Of a DNA stretch of 64,000 bases, positions 24,768 through 33,453 are shown one piece after another; position 1 is the first letter of the stretch, and every line of letters starts with the position of its first letter. A program made the translations under genes and the position numbers. Origin of the DNA: Streptomyces werraensis (GTDB lineage Bacteria; Actinomycetota; Actinomycetes; Streptomycetales; Streptomycetaceae); NCBI GenBank assembly GCA_014656175.1, contig BNBX01000002.1, forward strand, positions 500,776 to 564,775, written 5' to 3'. Below the pieces are notes generated by a model that was not told the DNA's origin, did not search any database, and saw only the letters and a program-made list of their open reading frames with translations.

Positions 24768-25250
24768 TCAGCCGAAGAACACCGCGCCGATCCACGCCGC
24801 CGCGACCAGCTGGCAGGTGAACAGCTCCGTCAGCAGGCTCCACCCGCCCGACCGCATCACGGTGCGCACCGCAGCCCTCGCCTCCTCACGGCGGCCGAGG
24901 CGGATCCGCTCGTGGACGTAGACCCCGGCGAGGAAGCCGGGGATCGCGCCGATCACCGGCAGCACGAGGAAACCCGCGAACGAGCCGCCGCCCGCGTACG
25001 CCAGCAGCCGGGCGTCCACGCCCCCGGCCCGGAGTCTGCGGGGCGGCAGCGCCCAGCGGATCACCTGCGACAGGAACAGCACCACCGTGGCCCCCACCAG
25101 CACCCACCACGCGACCGCCTGCGGGTCCTTCAGCGCCCACCACAGGACCGCGGCCCACACCAGCCAGGCCCCGGGCACCCCAGGCACCAGCACCCCGCAC
25201 AGACCGAACAGAAGCACCAGTCCGGTGAGCAGGAGGTCCCACGCTCCCAT
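24768..25250 (-). CDS. DUF456 family membrane protein (160 aa)
   Basis: The ATG at 25250 begins MGAWDLLLTGLVLLFG, directly in a membrane helix; the longer frame to 25373 is arginine-rich and has no site. Four to five hydrophobic segments and the glycine-rich motif GSFAGFLVLPVIGAIPGFLAG match DUF456 proteins, which are small integral membrane proteins of unknown role. The gene converges on ogt and diverges from the PP2C-like gene. Confidence 0.85.
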   Translation of the reverse strand: MGAWDLLLTGLVLLFGLCGVLVPGVPGAWLVWAAVLWWALKDPQAVAWWVLVGATVVLFLSQVIRWALPPRRLRAGGVDARLLAYAGGGSFAGFLVLPVIGAIPGFLAGVYVHERIRLGRREEARAAVRTVMRSGGWSLLTELFTCQLVAAAWIGAVFFG

Positions 25251-25371
25251 CTGTCCAGGGTGCAGGAGGGTGCGCGACGGCGCAGATCGGAAGCGTGGGG
25301 GCCGTCGCGCGGGGCGGCGATTTTCCCGATGCCCCGTTTTCATCCGGCCCGTCCGGTGGACAATTGGGGGC

Positions 25372-27180
25372 ATGAGTCAGCAGGGGGGAAGGCCCGGCGG
25401 GCCCACAGGTCCCGGTCCCGGGGACGACTGGTGGGGTCAGCTCTACGACGACGCCTCCGACGACACGGGGCCGGCGCCCGCGGCCGACTCCCTGGACGAC
25501 CGGTTCGCCTCGGCGGCGGGAGCGGTGGGCGCAGACGGGGCGCCCGCCCCGTCGGCCCCGGACCCCCGGGGCGCGCCCAGCACCCCGGCGGTGCCGGGCC
25601 CGCGCCGGACGCCGCCGCCTCCGGCCACGGAGCCGTCCGTCGGATACCTTCCGGAACCGGACGCCCCGGCCGATCCACCGGAATCGCCGTCCGCGCGGCC
25701 GGAGTCGCCCCATGGGGCGCCGACCACGAGGTCGCCGATGCCTCCGACCCCGGAGCAGGCACCTGCGCACGGCGTTCCCGCCCCACCGGCGCAGCCCCCG
25801 GGCCAGGCGCCGTCGCCGCCTCCGCCGGGCCGCGGGCTGTCCCCAGCCGGTTCGCCGCCCGCGCCGGAGGCGCCGCCTCCACCGGAGCCGCCCGCGGCAC
25901 CCCCGCCCCCCGCGGCTCCTCCGCCGGGGCGGACTCCACCGACCGACGCGACCGACGCGACCGACGCCTCCACCGCACCGGAGGCGCCGCCCGCCCGGCA
26001 TCCCGCGGCCGAGCCACGGAGGCCGGACACCGGGGCCGCCGTGTCAGCGGCGCATCCTCCCGCACCCGGCGCCCCCGCCCTTCCCGACCGCCCACCGCCC
26101 TCCGGCCCCACCGCCGCCCCCGCCTACGGCGACTGGACCCCCGCCGCGCCGGCCGACGGTGAGTCGGAGGACGCGAGCCCCGCGTCCAGGCTCGGGCCCC
26201 TCCCGCCCCCGCTCACCTCCCGCGCCCACGTCGGCACCCGCCCGCCCACCTACGACGCCGAGCCCACCGCGCTCCCCGCCGCCGACCCCGACGACCTGGA
26301 CGCCCTCGTCCCCGACACCGTGCTGGACGGCGCCCGCTACGGCGCCTGCACGCTGCGGGCCGTCTCCGTGCGCGGGGACTCCGCCCGGTACCGGGGCGAA
26401 CCCCGCCGTGACGCGCTGCTGACCGCGCGGTTCGGGGCGGGGGAGCGGGCCCTCGTCCTGGTGGCACTGGCGACCGGCACCAGGACCGCTCCCGGCGCGC
26501 ACCTGGCCGCCGCCGAGGTGTGCCGCTGGATCGGCGCGGCGGTCGGCCGCAGCCATGAGCGGCTCACCGACGACATCCGGGCGGCCCGCCGCGCCGACCT
26601 CAAGGCCGGCCTGCACCGTCTCACCGACCGCAGTCTCGGCAAGCTGCGCGCCGCCGCGACCGAGCAGGGCCTCGACCCCGACGACTACGCCGCCACCCTG
26701 CGCTGTCTGCTGCTGTCCGCCGACCCCGGGTGCCGCACCCGGGTGTTCTTCGGGGTCGGCCCCGGGGGGCTGTTCCGGCTGCGGGACCGTGAGTGGCAGG
26801 ACATCGAGCCGGAGGTCGCGGAGGTGAAGGGCGAGCCGGTGCTCGGCTTCGGCTCGGCGCCGCACGAGACGCCGGACGGCGACCGCCTCACCATGGACCT
26901 CGGCATCCCCACGCCCCCGAGCCCGTACGAGCCGGCCCCCGAACCGCCCCGCGAACCCTTCCGGTTCCGTACCTCCGTAGCCCGCCCGGGTGATGTGCTG
27001 CTGATGTGCGGCACCGGGTTCGCCGAACCGCTGCACGGCGAGCCAGAACTGCGCGCCCACCTCGCCGACAGGTGGTCCGGTCCCGAACCGCCGGGACTGA
27101 CGGCGTATCTGGCCGACACGCAGGTACGGGTGAAGGGGTACGCCGACGACCGTACGGCCGTGGCCGTCTGGGAGGCGTGA
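25372..27180 (+). CDS. PP2C-like protein with long Pro-rich N-terminus, catalytic residues altered
   Basis: A 602-residue protein. The ATG at 25372 follows GGGGG closely. Residues 1-330 are a disordered Pro/Ala/Gly-rich region with tandem TDA triplets. Residues about 325-602 follow the PPM/PP2C fold (YGACTLRAVSVRGDSARY, LVLVALATG, TRVFFGVGPGGLFRL, DVLLMCGTGFAEPL, DDRTAVAVW). The ADGMGG metal site is replaced by ALATGT, and the usual SDG before the C-terminal helix is CGTG, so at least two metal-binding aspartates appear lost; the final DD is kept. It is probably a pseudophosphatase or binding module in Ser/Thr phosphorylation signalling. Confidence 0.82.
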   Translation: MSQQGGRPGGPTGPGPGDDWWGQLYDDASDDTGPAPAADSLDDRFASAAGAVGADGAPAPSAPDPRGAPSTPAVPGPRRTPPPPATEPSVGYLPEPDAPADPPESPSARPESPHGAPTTRSPMPPTPEQAPAHGVPAPPAQPPGQAPSPPPPGRGLSPAGSPPAPEAPPPPEPPAAPPPPAAPPPGRTPPTDATDATDASTAPEAPPARHPAAEPRRPDTGAAVSAAHPPAPGAPALPDRPPPSGPTAAPAYGDWTPAAPADGESEDASPASRLGPLPPPLTSRAHVGTRPPTYDAEPTALPAADPDDLDALVPDTVLDGARYGACTLRAVSVRGDSARYRGEPRRDALLTARFGAGERALVLVALATGTRTAPGAHLAAAEVCRWIGAAVGRSHERLTDDIRAARRADLKAGLHRLTDRSLGKLRAAATEQGLDPDDYAATLRCLLLSADPGCRTRVFFGVGPGGLFRLRDREWQDIEPEVAEVKGEPVLGFGSAPHETPDGDRLTMDLGIPTPPSPYEPAPEPPREPFRFRTSVARPGDVLLMCGTGFAEPLHGEPELRAHLADRWSGPEPPGLTAYLADTQVRVKGYADDRTAVAVWEA

Positions 27181-27246
27181 GCGGGCCCGGTGTGAATTCA
27201 TGGAATCCGTCAGGCATCTCCGGCACCCGAGGGGCAGACGGAACCC

Positions 27247-28992
27247 ATGGCCAAACAGAACATCGCGGAACAGTTCGTCGACATCCTCGTCCGCGCGGGA
27301 GTCAAACGCCTGTACGGCGTGGTCGGTGACAGCCTCAACCCGGTCGTGGACGCCGTGCGCCGCAACTCCGCCATCGACTGGATCCATGTGCGGCACGAGG
27401 AGACCGCCGCGTTCGCGGCCGGCGCCGAGGCGCAGGTCACCGGCCGGCTCGCCGCCTGCGCCGGCTCCTGCGGGCCCGGCAACCTCCACCTCATCAACGG
27501 CCTGTACGACGCCCACCGCTCCATGGCGCCCGTCCTCGCCCTCGCCTCCCACATCCCGTCCAGCGAGATCGGCCTCGGCTACTTCCAGGAGACCCACCCG
27601 GACCAGCTGTTCCGGGAGTGCAGCCACTACTGCGAGCTGATCTCCAGCCCCCGCCAGATGCCCCGGCTGCTGGACACCGCCATCCAGCACGCGGTCGGCC
27701 GCTCCGGTGTCAGCGTCGTCTCGCTGCCCGGCGACCTCGCCGACGAACCCGCCCCCGATCAGGCGCCCGAGACCGCGCTGGTCACCTCCCGGCCCACGGT
27801 CCGCCCCGGCGACGACGAGATCGACAAGCTCGTCGACATGATCGACCGCGCCGAGAAGGTCACCCTGTTCTGCGGCGCCGGCACGAAGGGCGCGCACGCC
27901 GAGGTGATGGAGTTCGCCGGGAAGATCAAGGCGCCCGTCGGGCACGCCCTGCGCGGCAAGGAGTGGATTCAGTACGACAATCCGTACGACGTCGGGATGA
28001 GCGGGCTGCTCGGCTACGGCGCCGCGTACGAGGCGACGCACGAGTGCGATCTGCTCATCCTGCTCGGCACCGACTTCCCGTACAACGCCTTCCTGCCCGG
28101 CGACGACGTGAAAATCGTCCAGGTGGACGTGCGGCCCGAGATCATCGGACGGCGCTCCAAACTGGACCTCGCGGTGTGGGGTGACGTGAAGGAGACGCTG
28201 CGCTGTCTCACGCCCCGGGTGCGCACCAAGGACAACCGCAAGTTCCTGGACCGGATGCTGAAGAAGCACGCGGAGGCGCTGGAGGGGGTGGTGAAGGCGT
28301 ACACCCGCAAGGTGGAGAAGCATGTGCCGATCCACCCCGAGTACGTGGCGTCCGTACTGGACGACATGGCCGACGACGACGCCGTCTTCACCGTCGACAC
28401 GGGCATGTGCAACGTCTGGGCCGCGCGGTACATCTCGCCCAACGGCCGCCGCAGGGTCATCGGTTCGTTCTCCCACGGCTCGATGGCCAACGCGCTGCCG
28501 ATGGCGATCGGGGCACAGTTCACCGACCGGGGCCGGCAGGTCGTGTCGATGTCCGGAGACGGCGGATTCACCATGATGATGGGCGACTTCCTCACGCTCG
28601 TGCAGTACGACCTGCCGGTGAAGGTGGTCCTGTTCAACAACTCCTCACTGAGCATGGTGGAGTTGGAGATGCTGGTCGCCGGACTCCCGTCGCACGGCAC
28701 GGCGATGAAGAACCCCGACTTCGCCGCCGTGGCGCGTGCCTGCGGGGCGTACGGGGTGCGGGTGGAGAAGCCCAAGGAGCTGGCGGGCGCGCTGAAGGCG
28801 GCGTTCAAGCACAAGGGCCCGGCGCTGGTGGACGTCGTGACCGACCCCAACGCGCTGTCCATCCCGCCGAAGATCAGCAAGGAGATGGTGACCGGGTTCG
28901 CCCTGTCCGCCTCCAAGATCGTGCTGGACGGCGGGGTCGGCCGGATGGTCCAGATGGCCCGCTCCAACCTGCGGAACGTGCCGCGCCCGTAG
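27247..28992 (+). CDS. poxB: Thiamine-pyrophosphate-dependent pyruvate dehydrogenase (PoxB type)
   Basis: A 581-residue TPP enzyme with the catalytic Glu region RHEETAAFAAGAEAQ, a central FAD/Rossmann-like domain, and the TPP-binding motif GDGGFTMMMGDF ending in VVLFNNSS. The closest family by pattern is pyruvate dehydrogenase (quinone)/pyruvate oxidase, which decarboxylates pyruvate to acetate and CO2 with electrons to quinone. Acetolactate synthase is less likely, because the N-terminal IAEQFVDILVRAGVKRLYG and QETHPDQLFRECSHY segments are PoxB-like. The stop lies 6 nt from the convergent HTH gene. Confidence 0.88.
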   Translation: MAKQNIAEQFVDILVRAGVKRLYGVVGDSLNPVVDAVRRNSAIDWIHVRHEETAAFAAGAEAQVTGRLAACAGSCGPGNLHLINGLYDAHRSMAPVLALASHIPSSEIGLGYFQETHPDQLFRECSHYCELISSPRQMPRLLDTAIQHAVGRSGVSVVSLPGDLADEPAPDQAPETALVTSRPTVRPGDDEIDKLVDMIDRAEKVTLFCGAGTKGAHAEVMEFAGKIKAPVGHALRGKEWIQYDNPYDVGMSGLLGYGAAYEATHECDLLILLGTDFPYNAFLPGDDVKIVQVDVRPEIIGRRSKLDLAVWGDVKETLRCLTPRVRTKDNRKFLDRMLKKHAEALEGVVKAYTRKVEKHVPIHPEYVASVLDDMADDDAVFTVDTGMCNVWAARYISPNGRRRVIGSFSHGSMANALPMAIGAQFTDRGRQVVSMSGDGGFTMMMGDFLTLVQYDLPVKVVLFNNSSLSMVELEMLVAGLPSHGTAMKNPDFAAVARACGAYGVRVEKPKELAGALKAAFKHKGPALVDVVTDPNALSIPPKISKEMVTGFALSASKIVLDGGVGRMVQMARSNLRNVPRP

Positions 28993-28998
28993 GGGCGT

Positions 28999-30522
28999 TC
29001 AGTTGTTCCGGATCCGCCAGGAGCGGTTCAGGGTGTCGTACTCGTAGTGCGGCAGCCCCTCGACGGCACTGGTGCGGAAGGGACGGCCCCGGTCGTCGAT
29101 CCGCACCGTGCCGGTGCGGCCCTGCGACGACCAGTCCAGCTCCAGCCACCAGCGGCAGTCGCAGCCCTCGGTGCGGGCGGTGACCATCAGCACCTCGGGG
29201 TCGGTCGCGGACACCCGGTACGGCATCCGCACCGCCGGGATCGGCGTACCCGCGTCGTTCCCGGCGACCGCGCGGGCGATCGGCCGGTCCTTGTCCAGGT
29301 CCACGTCGAAGTAGCGCGGGGTCAGCGCGCCGCCGCAGCCCTGGTCCATCGCGTACGCGTTGCCGGGCGCCGGCGCCGAACGGCCGGCCACCCGGACGCG
29401 CAGCGCCGTGAGGACGACGGCCGTGTCGGACCTCCCCTGCACCGACAGCTCGACCAGCGTCTCCCCGCCGTGCACGGCGCTCTGCGTTGCCGCCCAGGTC
29501 CGGGCGTCCTGCGGGACGGGCGGCGGAGGCACCTGGGCGGGCGGCTTCGCCACGACGTAGTCGTGCCCGCAGCCGTACGACCACGCGTGGTCGTTCACCG
29601 ACCAGGTGAGGGGCGGTGGCCCGGCGGGCGCGTCGTCAGGTGCGGTGGCGGAGCCGGTGGGTCCGGGCGCCTTGGACGCGGTGCCGTTCCCGCCGTGGCG
29701 GGCGGAGGGGGAGGGGGACGGAGAGGGCGACCGCGAGGCCGAGGGGGAGCCGGTGGGCGCGACGGACCGAGCGGGGCCCGCACCGCCGCCGGTGCCGCTC
29801 TCCCGGGTTCCCTCCGCCGCCCCGACGGCCCCGCTTCCGGCCGCCTTCCGCTCGTCCGGCAGGAACGACAGACTCCCGACGGTGGCGAGCACGGCACACA
29901 TGGCAGCGGCGGCGACGGCGACGCGCTTGCGCCGCCGTGGGGCGGGCCCCTGGCTGTGGCCGACGGGCTCGCTCACCACACGCGTGTCGCCCCCGCCCGG
30001 CTCCTCGGCATGGCTGGAATCTCGCGCGGCGGCGGGGTCCGGGGAGGAGTCGGGCTGCTCGCCGAGGGACGGGGTGGCAGGGCGGTCGCCCTGTGCCGTC
30101 TCCGGGGAGGCGTCCGGCCCTTGGGTCGTCTCCGAAGCCGCCCCGCCCCGCGGCCGCCGCCTCGCCTCCGCAGCGCGGAGCCACAGGCGGTGGAGTTCGA
30201 GGCGTTCCGCGTCCGTCGCGCCGCACAGGGCGGCGAAGCGCTCGAGCGGGGCGAAGTCGACGGGGACCGCGTCGCCGGCGCAGTAGCGGTGCAGGGTCGA
30301 GGTGTTCATCCCGAGGCGGCGGGCCAGTTGGCCGTAGCTGCGGTCCGTGCGTCCCTTCAGTTCCCGCAGCAGCGCCGCGAACCGGGCCACCTCGTCCTGT
30401 GCCGACACCGGATCCGTCTCCCCGTCACTCGTCGTCACTCGTCCGTGCCCCTCCACCAGGCGTCCCAGGGCATCCCAGGCGCCCTGTATCACTGCACGTC
30501 GGGCGGGCTGGGATGGTTCCAT
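28999..30522 (-). CDS. Membrane-anchored helix-turn-helix protein with secreted C-terminal domain
   Basis: The N-terminal region holds a HTH of the XRE type (YGQLARRLGMNTSTLHRYC), followed by a low-complexity linker, a basic patch and one membrane span (RRRKRVAVAAAAMCAVLATV). After a Ser/Pro linker comes a C-terminal domain of about 190 residues with paired cysteines (YGCGHDYVV, DQGCGGAL, EGCDCRWW), probably extracytoplasmic. The layout suggests a one-component signal protein or anchored regulator. The start is uncertain: ATGs at 30522 (MEPSQPARRAV) and 30561 both lack a strong site. It diverges from a secreted-protein gene. Confidence 0.8.
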   Translation of the reverse strand: MEPSQPARRAVIQGAWDALGRLVEGHGRVTTSDGETDPVSAQDEVARFAALLRELKGRTDRSYGQLARRLGMNTSTLHRYCAGDAVPVDFAPLERFAALCGATDAERLELHRLWLRAAEARRRPRGGAASETTQGPDASPETAQGDRPATPSLGEQPDSSPDPAAARDSSHAEEPGGGDTRVVSEPVGHSQGPAPRRRKRVAVAAAAMCAVLATVGSLSFLPDERKAAGSGAVGAAEGTRESGTGGGAGPARSVAPTGSPSASRSPSPSPSPSARHGGNGTASKAPGPTGSATAPDDAPAGPPPLTWSVNDHAWSYGCGHDYVVAKPPAQVPPPPVPQDARTWAATQSAVHGGETLVELSVQGRSDTAVVLTALRVRVAGRSAPAPGNAYAMDQGCGGALTPRYFDVDLDKDRPIARAVAGNDAGTPIPAVRMPYRVSATDPEVLMVTARTEGCDCRWWLELDWSSQGRTGTVRIDDRGRPFRTSAVEGLPHYEYDTLNRSWRIRNN

Positions 30523-30674
30523 GCCGGGGAACCGGGCGGCGGCGCTTGCGCCGGTCGTCATCGACGGCGGATGCTCTGACCACGGCGAACCGCCCCGACA
30601 GCCCGGACGGACCATCCCGGCCGTCGCGGCGCACGTGTCGTCATTCCACCACGCTCATCCCACGGGGGTCACCC

Positions 30675-31340
30675 ATGCCTGTCCGCACCCGTGTCGCGGC
30701 GCTCGCCGCGCTCACCGCCACCGCACTCGCCCTGGGCGCGGCCGCCACCAGCCAGGCCGGCGCCGCGCCGGGCGGGACCGTGCAGAAGAACGCGGCAGCG
30801 AAAAGCGCGTCCGCGCAGAAGAAGGCCGCCGCGCCCAGGTTCCTCGCGGCGTCCGAGCTGCCGCCGCATCCGACCGGCTGGACCGCCGGTCCGGTCACCG
30901 ACGGCTTCCCGGAGCAGCTCGCGTACTGCCTCGGCGAGGGCGTGCCGGCGTACGACTACCGGCACCGTCTGTTCCACACCGAGCTGGACGCCAGCGCCGT
31001 GCAGGTCACCGTCGTGACCGGGTCCGCGGCGAAGGGCAAGGCGCTGGCGGACCGGCTGAACGAGGAGATCCGCACCTGCGCGGCCCGGCTGGAGCGGCTG
31101 TACCCGGAGATCGAGGCCGAGGGCCGGTTCTTCGGGACGCTGCCCGTCGAGGAGGGGGCGACGGTGCACGGCCTGCACACCGAGACGTCGTACGGCGCCA
31201 CGGACGTCAACCTGCTGTCCGTGGGGCGTGACGGCCGCACCGTGACCGTCGTCGGCTGGGGCCGGATGGGCGACTTCGACGACGCCCCCCTCGCCGCGAT
31301 CAAGAAGACCGCGAAGAAGGCGGTCACCAAGCTCTACTGA
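30675..31340 (+). CDS. Secreted protein of unknown function (221 aa)
   Basis: A clear Sec signal peptide (MPVRTRVAALAALTATALAL, then an Ala-rich region with likely cleavage near residue 30) is followed by a Lys/Ala linker and a globular domain of about 165 residues. Two cysteines (C85 and C135) probably form a disulfide. The shape resembles small sensor-like extracellular domains, but I do not recognise the family. The ATG at 30675 is preceded by GGGGG. The gene is divergent from the membrane-anchored HTH protein, so a functional link is possible. Confidence 0.85.
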   Translation: MPVRTRVAALAALTATALALGAAATSQAGAAPGGTVQKNAAAKSASAQKKAAAPRFLAASELPPHPTGWTAGPVTDGFPEQLAYCLGEGVPAYDYRHRLFHTELDASAVQVTVVTGSAAKGKALADRLNEEIRTCAARLERLYPEIEAEGRFFGTLPVEEGATVHGLHTETSYGATDVNLLSVGRDGRTVTVVGWGRMGDFDDAPLAAIKKTAKKAVTKLY

Positions 31341-31559
31341 CGTTCCCGCGGTTCCACGACCACCGTGTGAGAGCCGGGGTCGTCCTCTCGCCACGGGGGT
31401 CGGGAGGACGGCCCCGCACACGGTTGTGTGGCCGTTGCACTTCGGCCAACAACGGCTGACGACCGCTCCGCATGACTGCCGTGTGAACGACCGGGCAAGC
31501 ATTTCCCTGTAGGTGTTCGAGCAGGTGGGGGAAACGGCATCGGCACGCGGGCGGGGGTC

Positions 31560-31985
31560 ATGAGAAGTCAGGCTTCGGCGGATCGGCTGAGGCGCACACT
31601 GGGGCGTGCGGATCTGCGGGCGGTGGCCGAGTCCCGCCGCGCCGTGCGCGAGCTGTTACGCCACCGGTGCGATCCGGAGCGGTCCGCTGTCGCGGAACTG
31701 CTCACCAGCGAACTCGTGACCAACGCCCTCGTCCACACCGACCGCGACGCGGTCCTCACCGCGGACGTCGGCCCCTTCGGACTGCGCGTGGAGGTACGGG
31801 ACTTCACCGCCCGCGAGCCCCGGCCGCGCCCGCAGACGGGCAACGACACCACGAACGGGCGGGGTCTGGTGCTCGTGGAGTCCCTGGCAGACGCCTGGGG
31901 CGTCAGACGGCACGGCGTGGGCAAGTCCGTCTGGTTCGCGCTCGGACCGGAGAGGGAAACGGGGAAGGACGCCGACGCGGCGTGA
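31560..31985 (+). CDS. Anti-sigma-type ATP-binding protein (HATPase_c_2) with a TTA codon
   Basis: A 141-residue single-domain GHKL ATPase: N box ELVTNALVHT, a G1-like VEVRDFT, and G2 GRGLVLVESLADAWG. Proteins of this type in Streptomyces are anti-sigma/anti-anti-sigma kinases or partners of XRE and DUF397 proteins; neither partner is adjacent here. Leucine codon 33 is TTA (31656-31658), which would make translation depend on the bldA tRNA and so on developmental stage. The stop codon lies inside a strong hairpin. Confidence 0.88.
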   Translation: MRSQASADRLRRTLGRADLRAVAESRRAVRELLRHRCDPERSAVAELLTSELVTNALVHTDRDAVLTADVGPFGLRVEVRDFTAREPRPRPQTGNDTTNGRGLVLVESLADAWGVRRHGVGKSVWFALGPERETGKDADAA

Positions 31986-32022
31986 GGGACGCGGTTTCCC
32001 ACCGCGTCCCTCACGCCGCGTC
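31974..32022. terminator. Strong hairpin overlapping the ATPase stop codon
   Basis: A perfect 22-bp stem (31974-31995 with 32001-32022) around a 5-nt loop. It begins inside the last codons of the ATPase gene and includes its TGA. Confidence 0.85.
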
Positions 32023-32046
32023 GCGCCGTCGTCAGGGCGCCGGCCC

Positions 32047-32071
32047 GGTCGTACGGCCGTGCCGTACGACC
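32047..32071. terminator. Second hairpin, terminator for DUF2637 gene side
   Basis: An 11-bp perfect stem (GGTCGTACGGC with GCCGTACGACC) and a 3-nt loop, ending 2 bp before the stop codon of the convergent DUF2637 gene. With the previous hairpin it forms a double terminator between convergent genes. Confidence 0.75.
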
Positions 32072-32072
32072 G

Positions 32073-33116
32073 TCAGCCGAACTGCTGCTCCAGGTCCTTG
32101 AGTTTGCGCTCCAGGCTGTCCAGACGCGGCAGCGCCTGGGTGTCGTCCTCGGCCGTGAGGTCGACCGTCCGCGCCTCACCGCCGGAGCGGCGGGCCGGCT
32201 GCAGGGAGGGACGCGGGGCGGGGGCGGGCAGGGCCTCCGGCGCCGCTATGGCAGGCTCCGCGACCACGTCGGAGTCCCGCTCCACCGTGGCCTCCAGCTC
32301 GCGCCCGCCGCCCCGGCCGCCGAACCCCCGGTGACCGCGGCTGATCGCCTTCAGACGGGCCCGCTCCATGCGCTCCTGCTCCCGCCGGCGCCGCTTCTCC
32401 TGCTCCTTGCGGAGCTTGTCCTCGCGCACCTCCTCGACCGCCTCGTCGAGGCTGCGCACGCCCTCCAGCAGCATCAGCGACCAGGCGCGGTAGGTCTCGC
32501 GGGGGGCGCGCAGCCAGCGGACGATGCGGATCTGCGGCAACGGCCGCGGCACCAGGCCCTGTTCCCGCAGCGCGGCGCGGCGGGTCTGCTTCAGCGCGCG
32601 GTCGAAGAGCACCGCGGCGGACAGGGACATGCCCGCGAAGAAGTGCGGGGCGCCCGCGTGGCCGACGCCGCGCGGCGCGTGGACCCAGTTGAACCAGGCC
32701 GCGGCCAGGGCGAACGTCCACACGAGTATGCGCGAGCCGAGGGCCGCGTCACCGTGGCTGGCCTCGCGCACGGCGAGCACCGAGCAGAACATCGCCGCGC
32801 CGTCCAGGCCGAAGGGGACGAGGTACTGCCACCCGCCGGACAGGCCGAGGTTCTGCTCACCGAAGCCGACCAGGCCGTGGAAGGACAGGGCGGCGGCCAC
32901 CGCCGCACAGCAGAACAGCAGCACGTAGGAGACGGTGGCGTAGACGGCCTCCTTGCGCCTGCGGCGCTCCTCGCTGCGCTCCCACGAGTCGTCGGCGCTC
33001 GTGTCCTTGACCGAGGAGCGCTTGCCGCGCGCCAGCACCGCCACCGCCGCCAGCATGCCCAGGAGCAGCACGGCGCCCGGAAGCAGCCAGTTCAGCGATA
33101 TGTCGGTCAGTCTCAT
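32073..33116 (-). CDS. DUF2637 (SpdB-like) membrane protein with coiled-coil tail
   Basis: A 347-residue protein. There is an N-terminal helix (LPGAVLLLGMLAAVAVLA), then a charged stretch, then three more hydrophobic segments between about 58 and 150 with the DUF2637 hallmarks LVPFGLDGAAMFCSVLAV and FNWVHAP. A cytoplasmic tail follows with a strongly charged helix (RKEQEKRRRREQERMERAR) and a C-terminal heptad-like end. DUF2637 proteins relate to plasmid spread proteins but are widespread on Streptomyces chromosomes; their role is unclear. The ATG at 33116 has AAGGGA upstream. Confidence 0.85.
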   Translation of the reverse strand: MRLTDISLNWLLPGAVLLLGMLAAVAVLARGKRSSVKDTSADDSWERSEERRRRKEAVYATVSYVLLFCCAAVAAALSFHGLVGFGEQNLGLSGGWQYLVPFGLDGAAMFCSVLAVREASHGDAALGSRILVWTFALAAAWFNWVHAPRGVGHAGAPHFFAGMSLSAAVLFDRALKQTRRAALREQGLVPRPLPQIRIVRWLRAPRETYRAWSLMLLEGVRSLDEAVEEVREDKLRKEQEKRRRREQERMERARLKAISRGHRGFGGRGGGRELEATVERDSDVVAEPAIAAPEALPAPAPRPSLQPARRSGGEARTVDLTAEDDTQALPRLDSLERKLKDLEQQFG

Positions 33117-33391
33117 CTAGGGGTCCCTTGCATTGGGATAGGGCGTAACGCCCGCCATAGTGGCCCAATCCCGGCGTCCCTCAGGGGGTTTCGGGGCAAG
33201 AGGCCGCCAATGAAGTGCGAGGGGGGTGCCCTGGGCGGCTTTCTGCTCGAACTGCCGCATGAGGGGCGGGAGTTGAGTTCGAATAAGACTACCCGTACGG
33301 ATGGTTCCGAGGAGACTTCCAGCCGGCGGTGGGGAAATTGTGAAGTGCTCGTGACCTGGCGGCTCCGCCCGGCACGCGCCGGCGCCGCGCA
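33117..33391. promoter_or_regulatory. Upstream region of DUF2637 gene, no gene seen
   Basis: No supported coding frame. Just upstream of the DUF2637 start is a nested inverted repeat: ATTGGG/CCCAAT arms outside an almost complete palindrome GGGCGTAACGCCC (about 33132-33170). This could be an operator. Confidence 0.4.
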
Positions 33392-33441
33392 CAAGGACGG
33401 GGCGGCCGGACGATCTTACGCCGTCCGGCCGCCCCGCCTTG
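33392..33441. terminator. Terminator hairpin downstream of FhuF-like gene
   Basis: A 14-bp perfect stem plus 5 more pairs across a one-base bulge (33392-33411 with 33423-33441) and an 11-nt loop. It lies 12 bp beyond the stop of the minus-strand FhuF-like gene. Confidence 0.8.
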
Positions 33442-33453
33442 TTGTACGTCCCG

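Noticed and set aside
25900..26000. Tandem repeats in the Pro-rich region as a possible CRISPR or minisatellite
   Set aside because: They are short codon repeats (such as ACCGACGCG) within a coding disordered region; there are no spacers.
26044..28476. 810-codon minus-strand ORF
   Set aside because: It is the reverse-complement shadow of the PP2C-like and PoxB genes; composition is unlike a protein.
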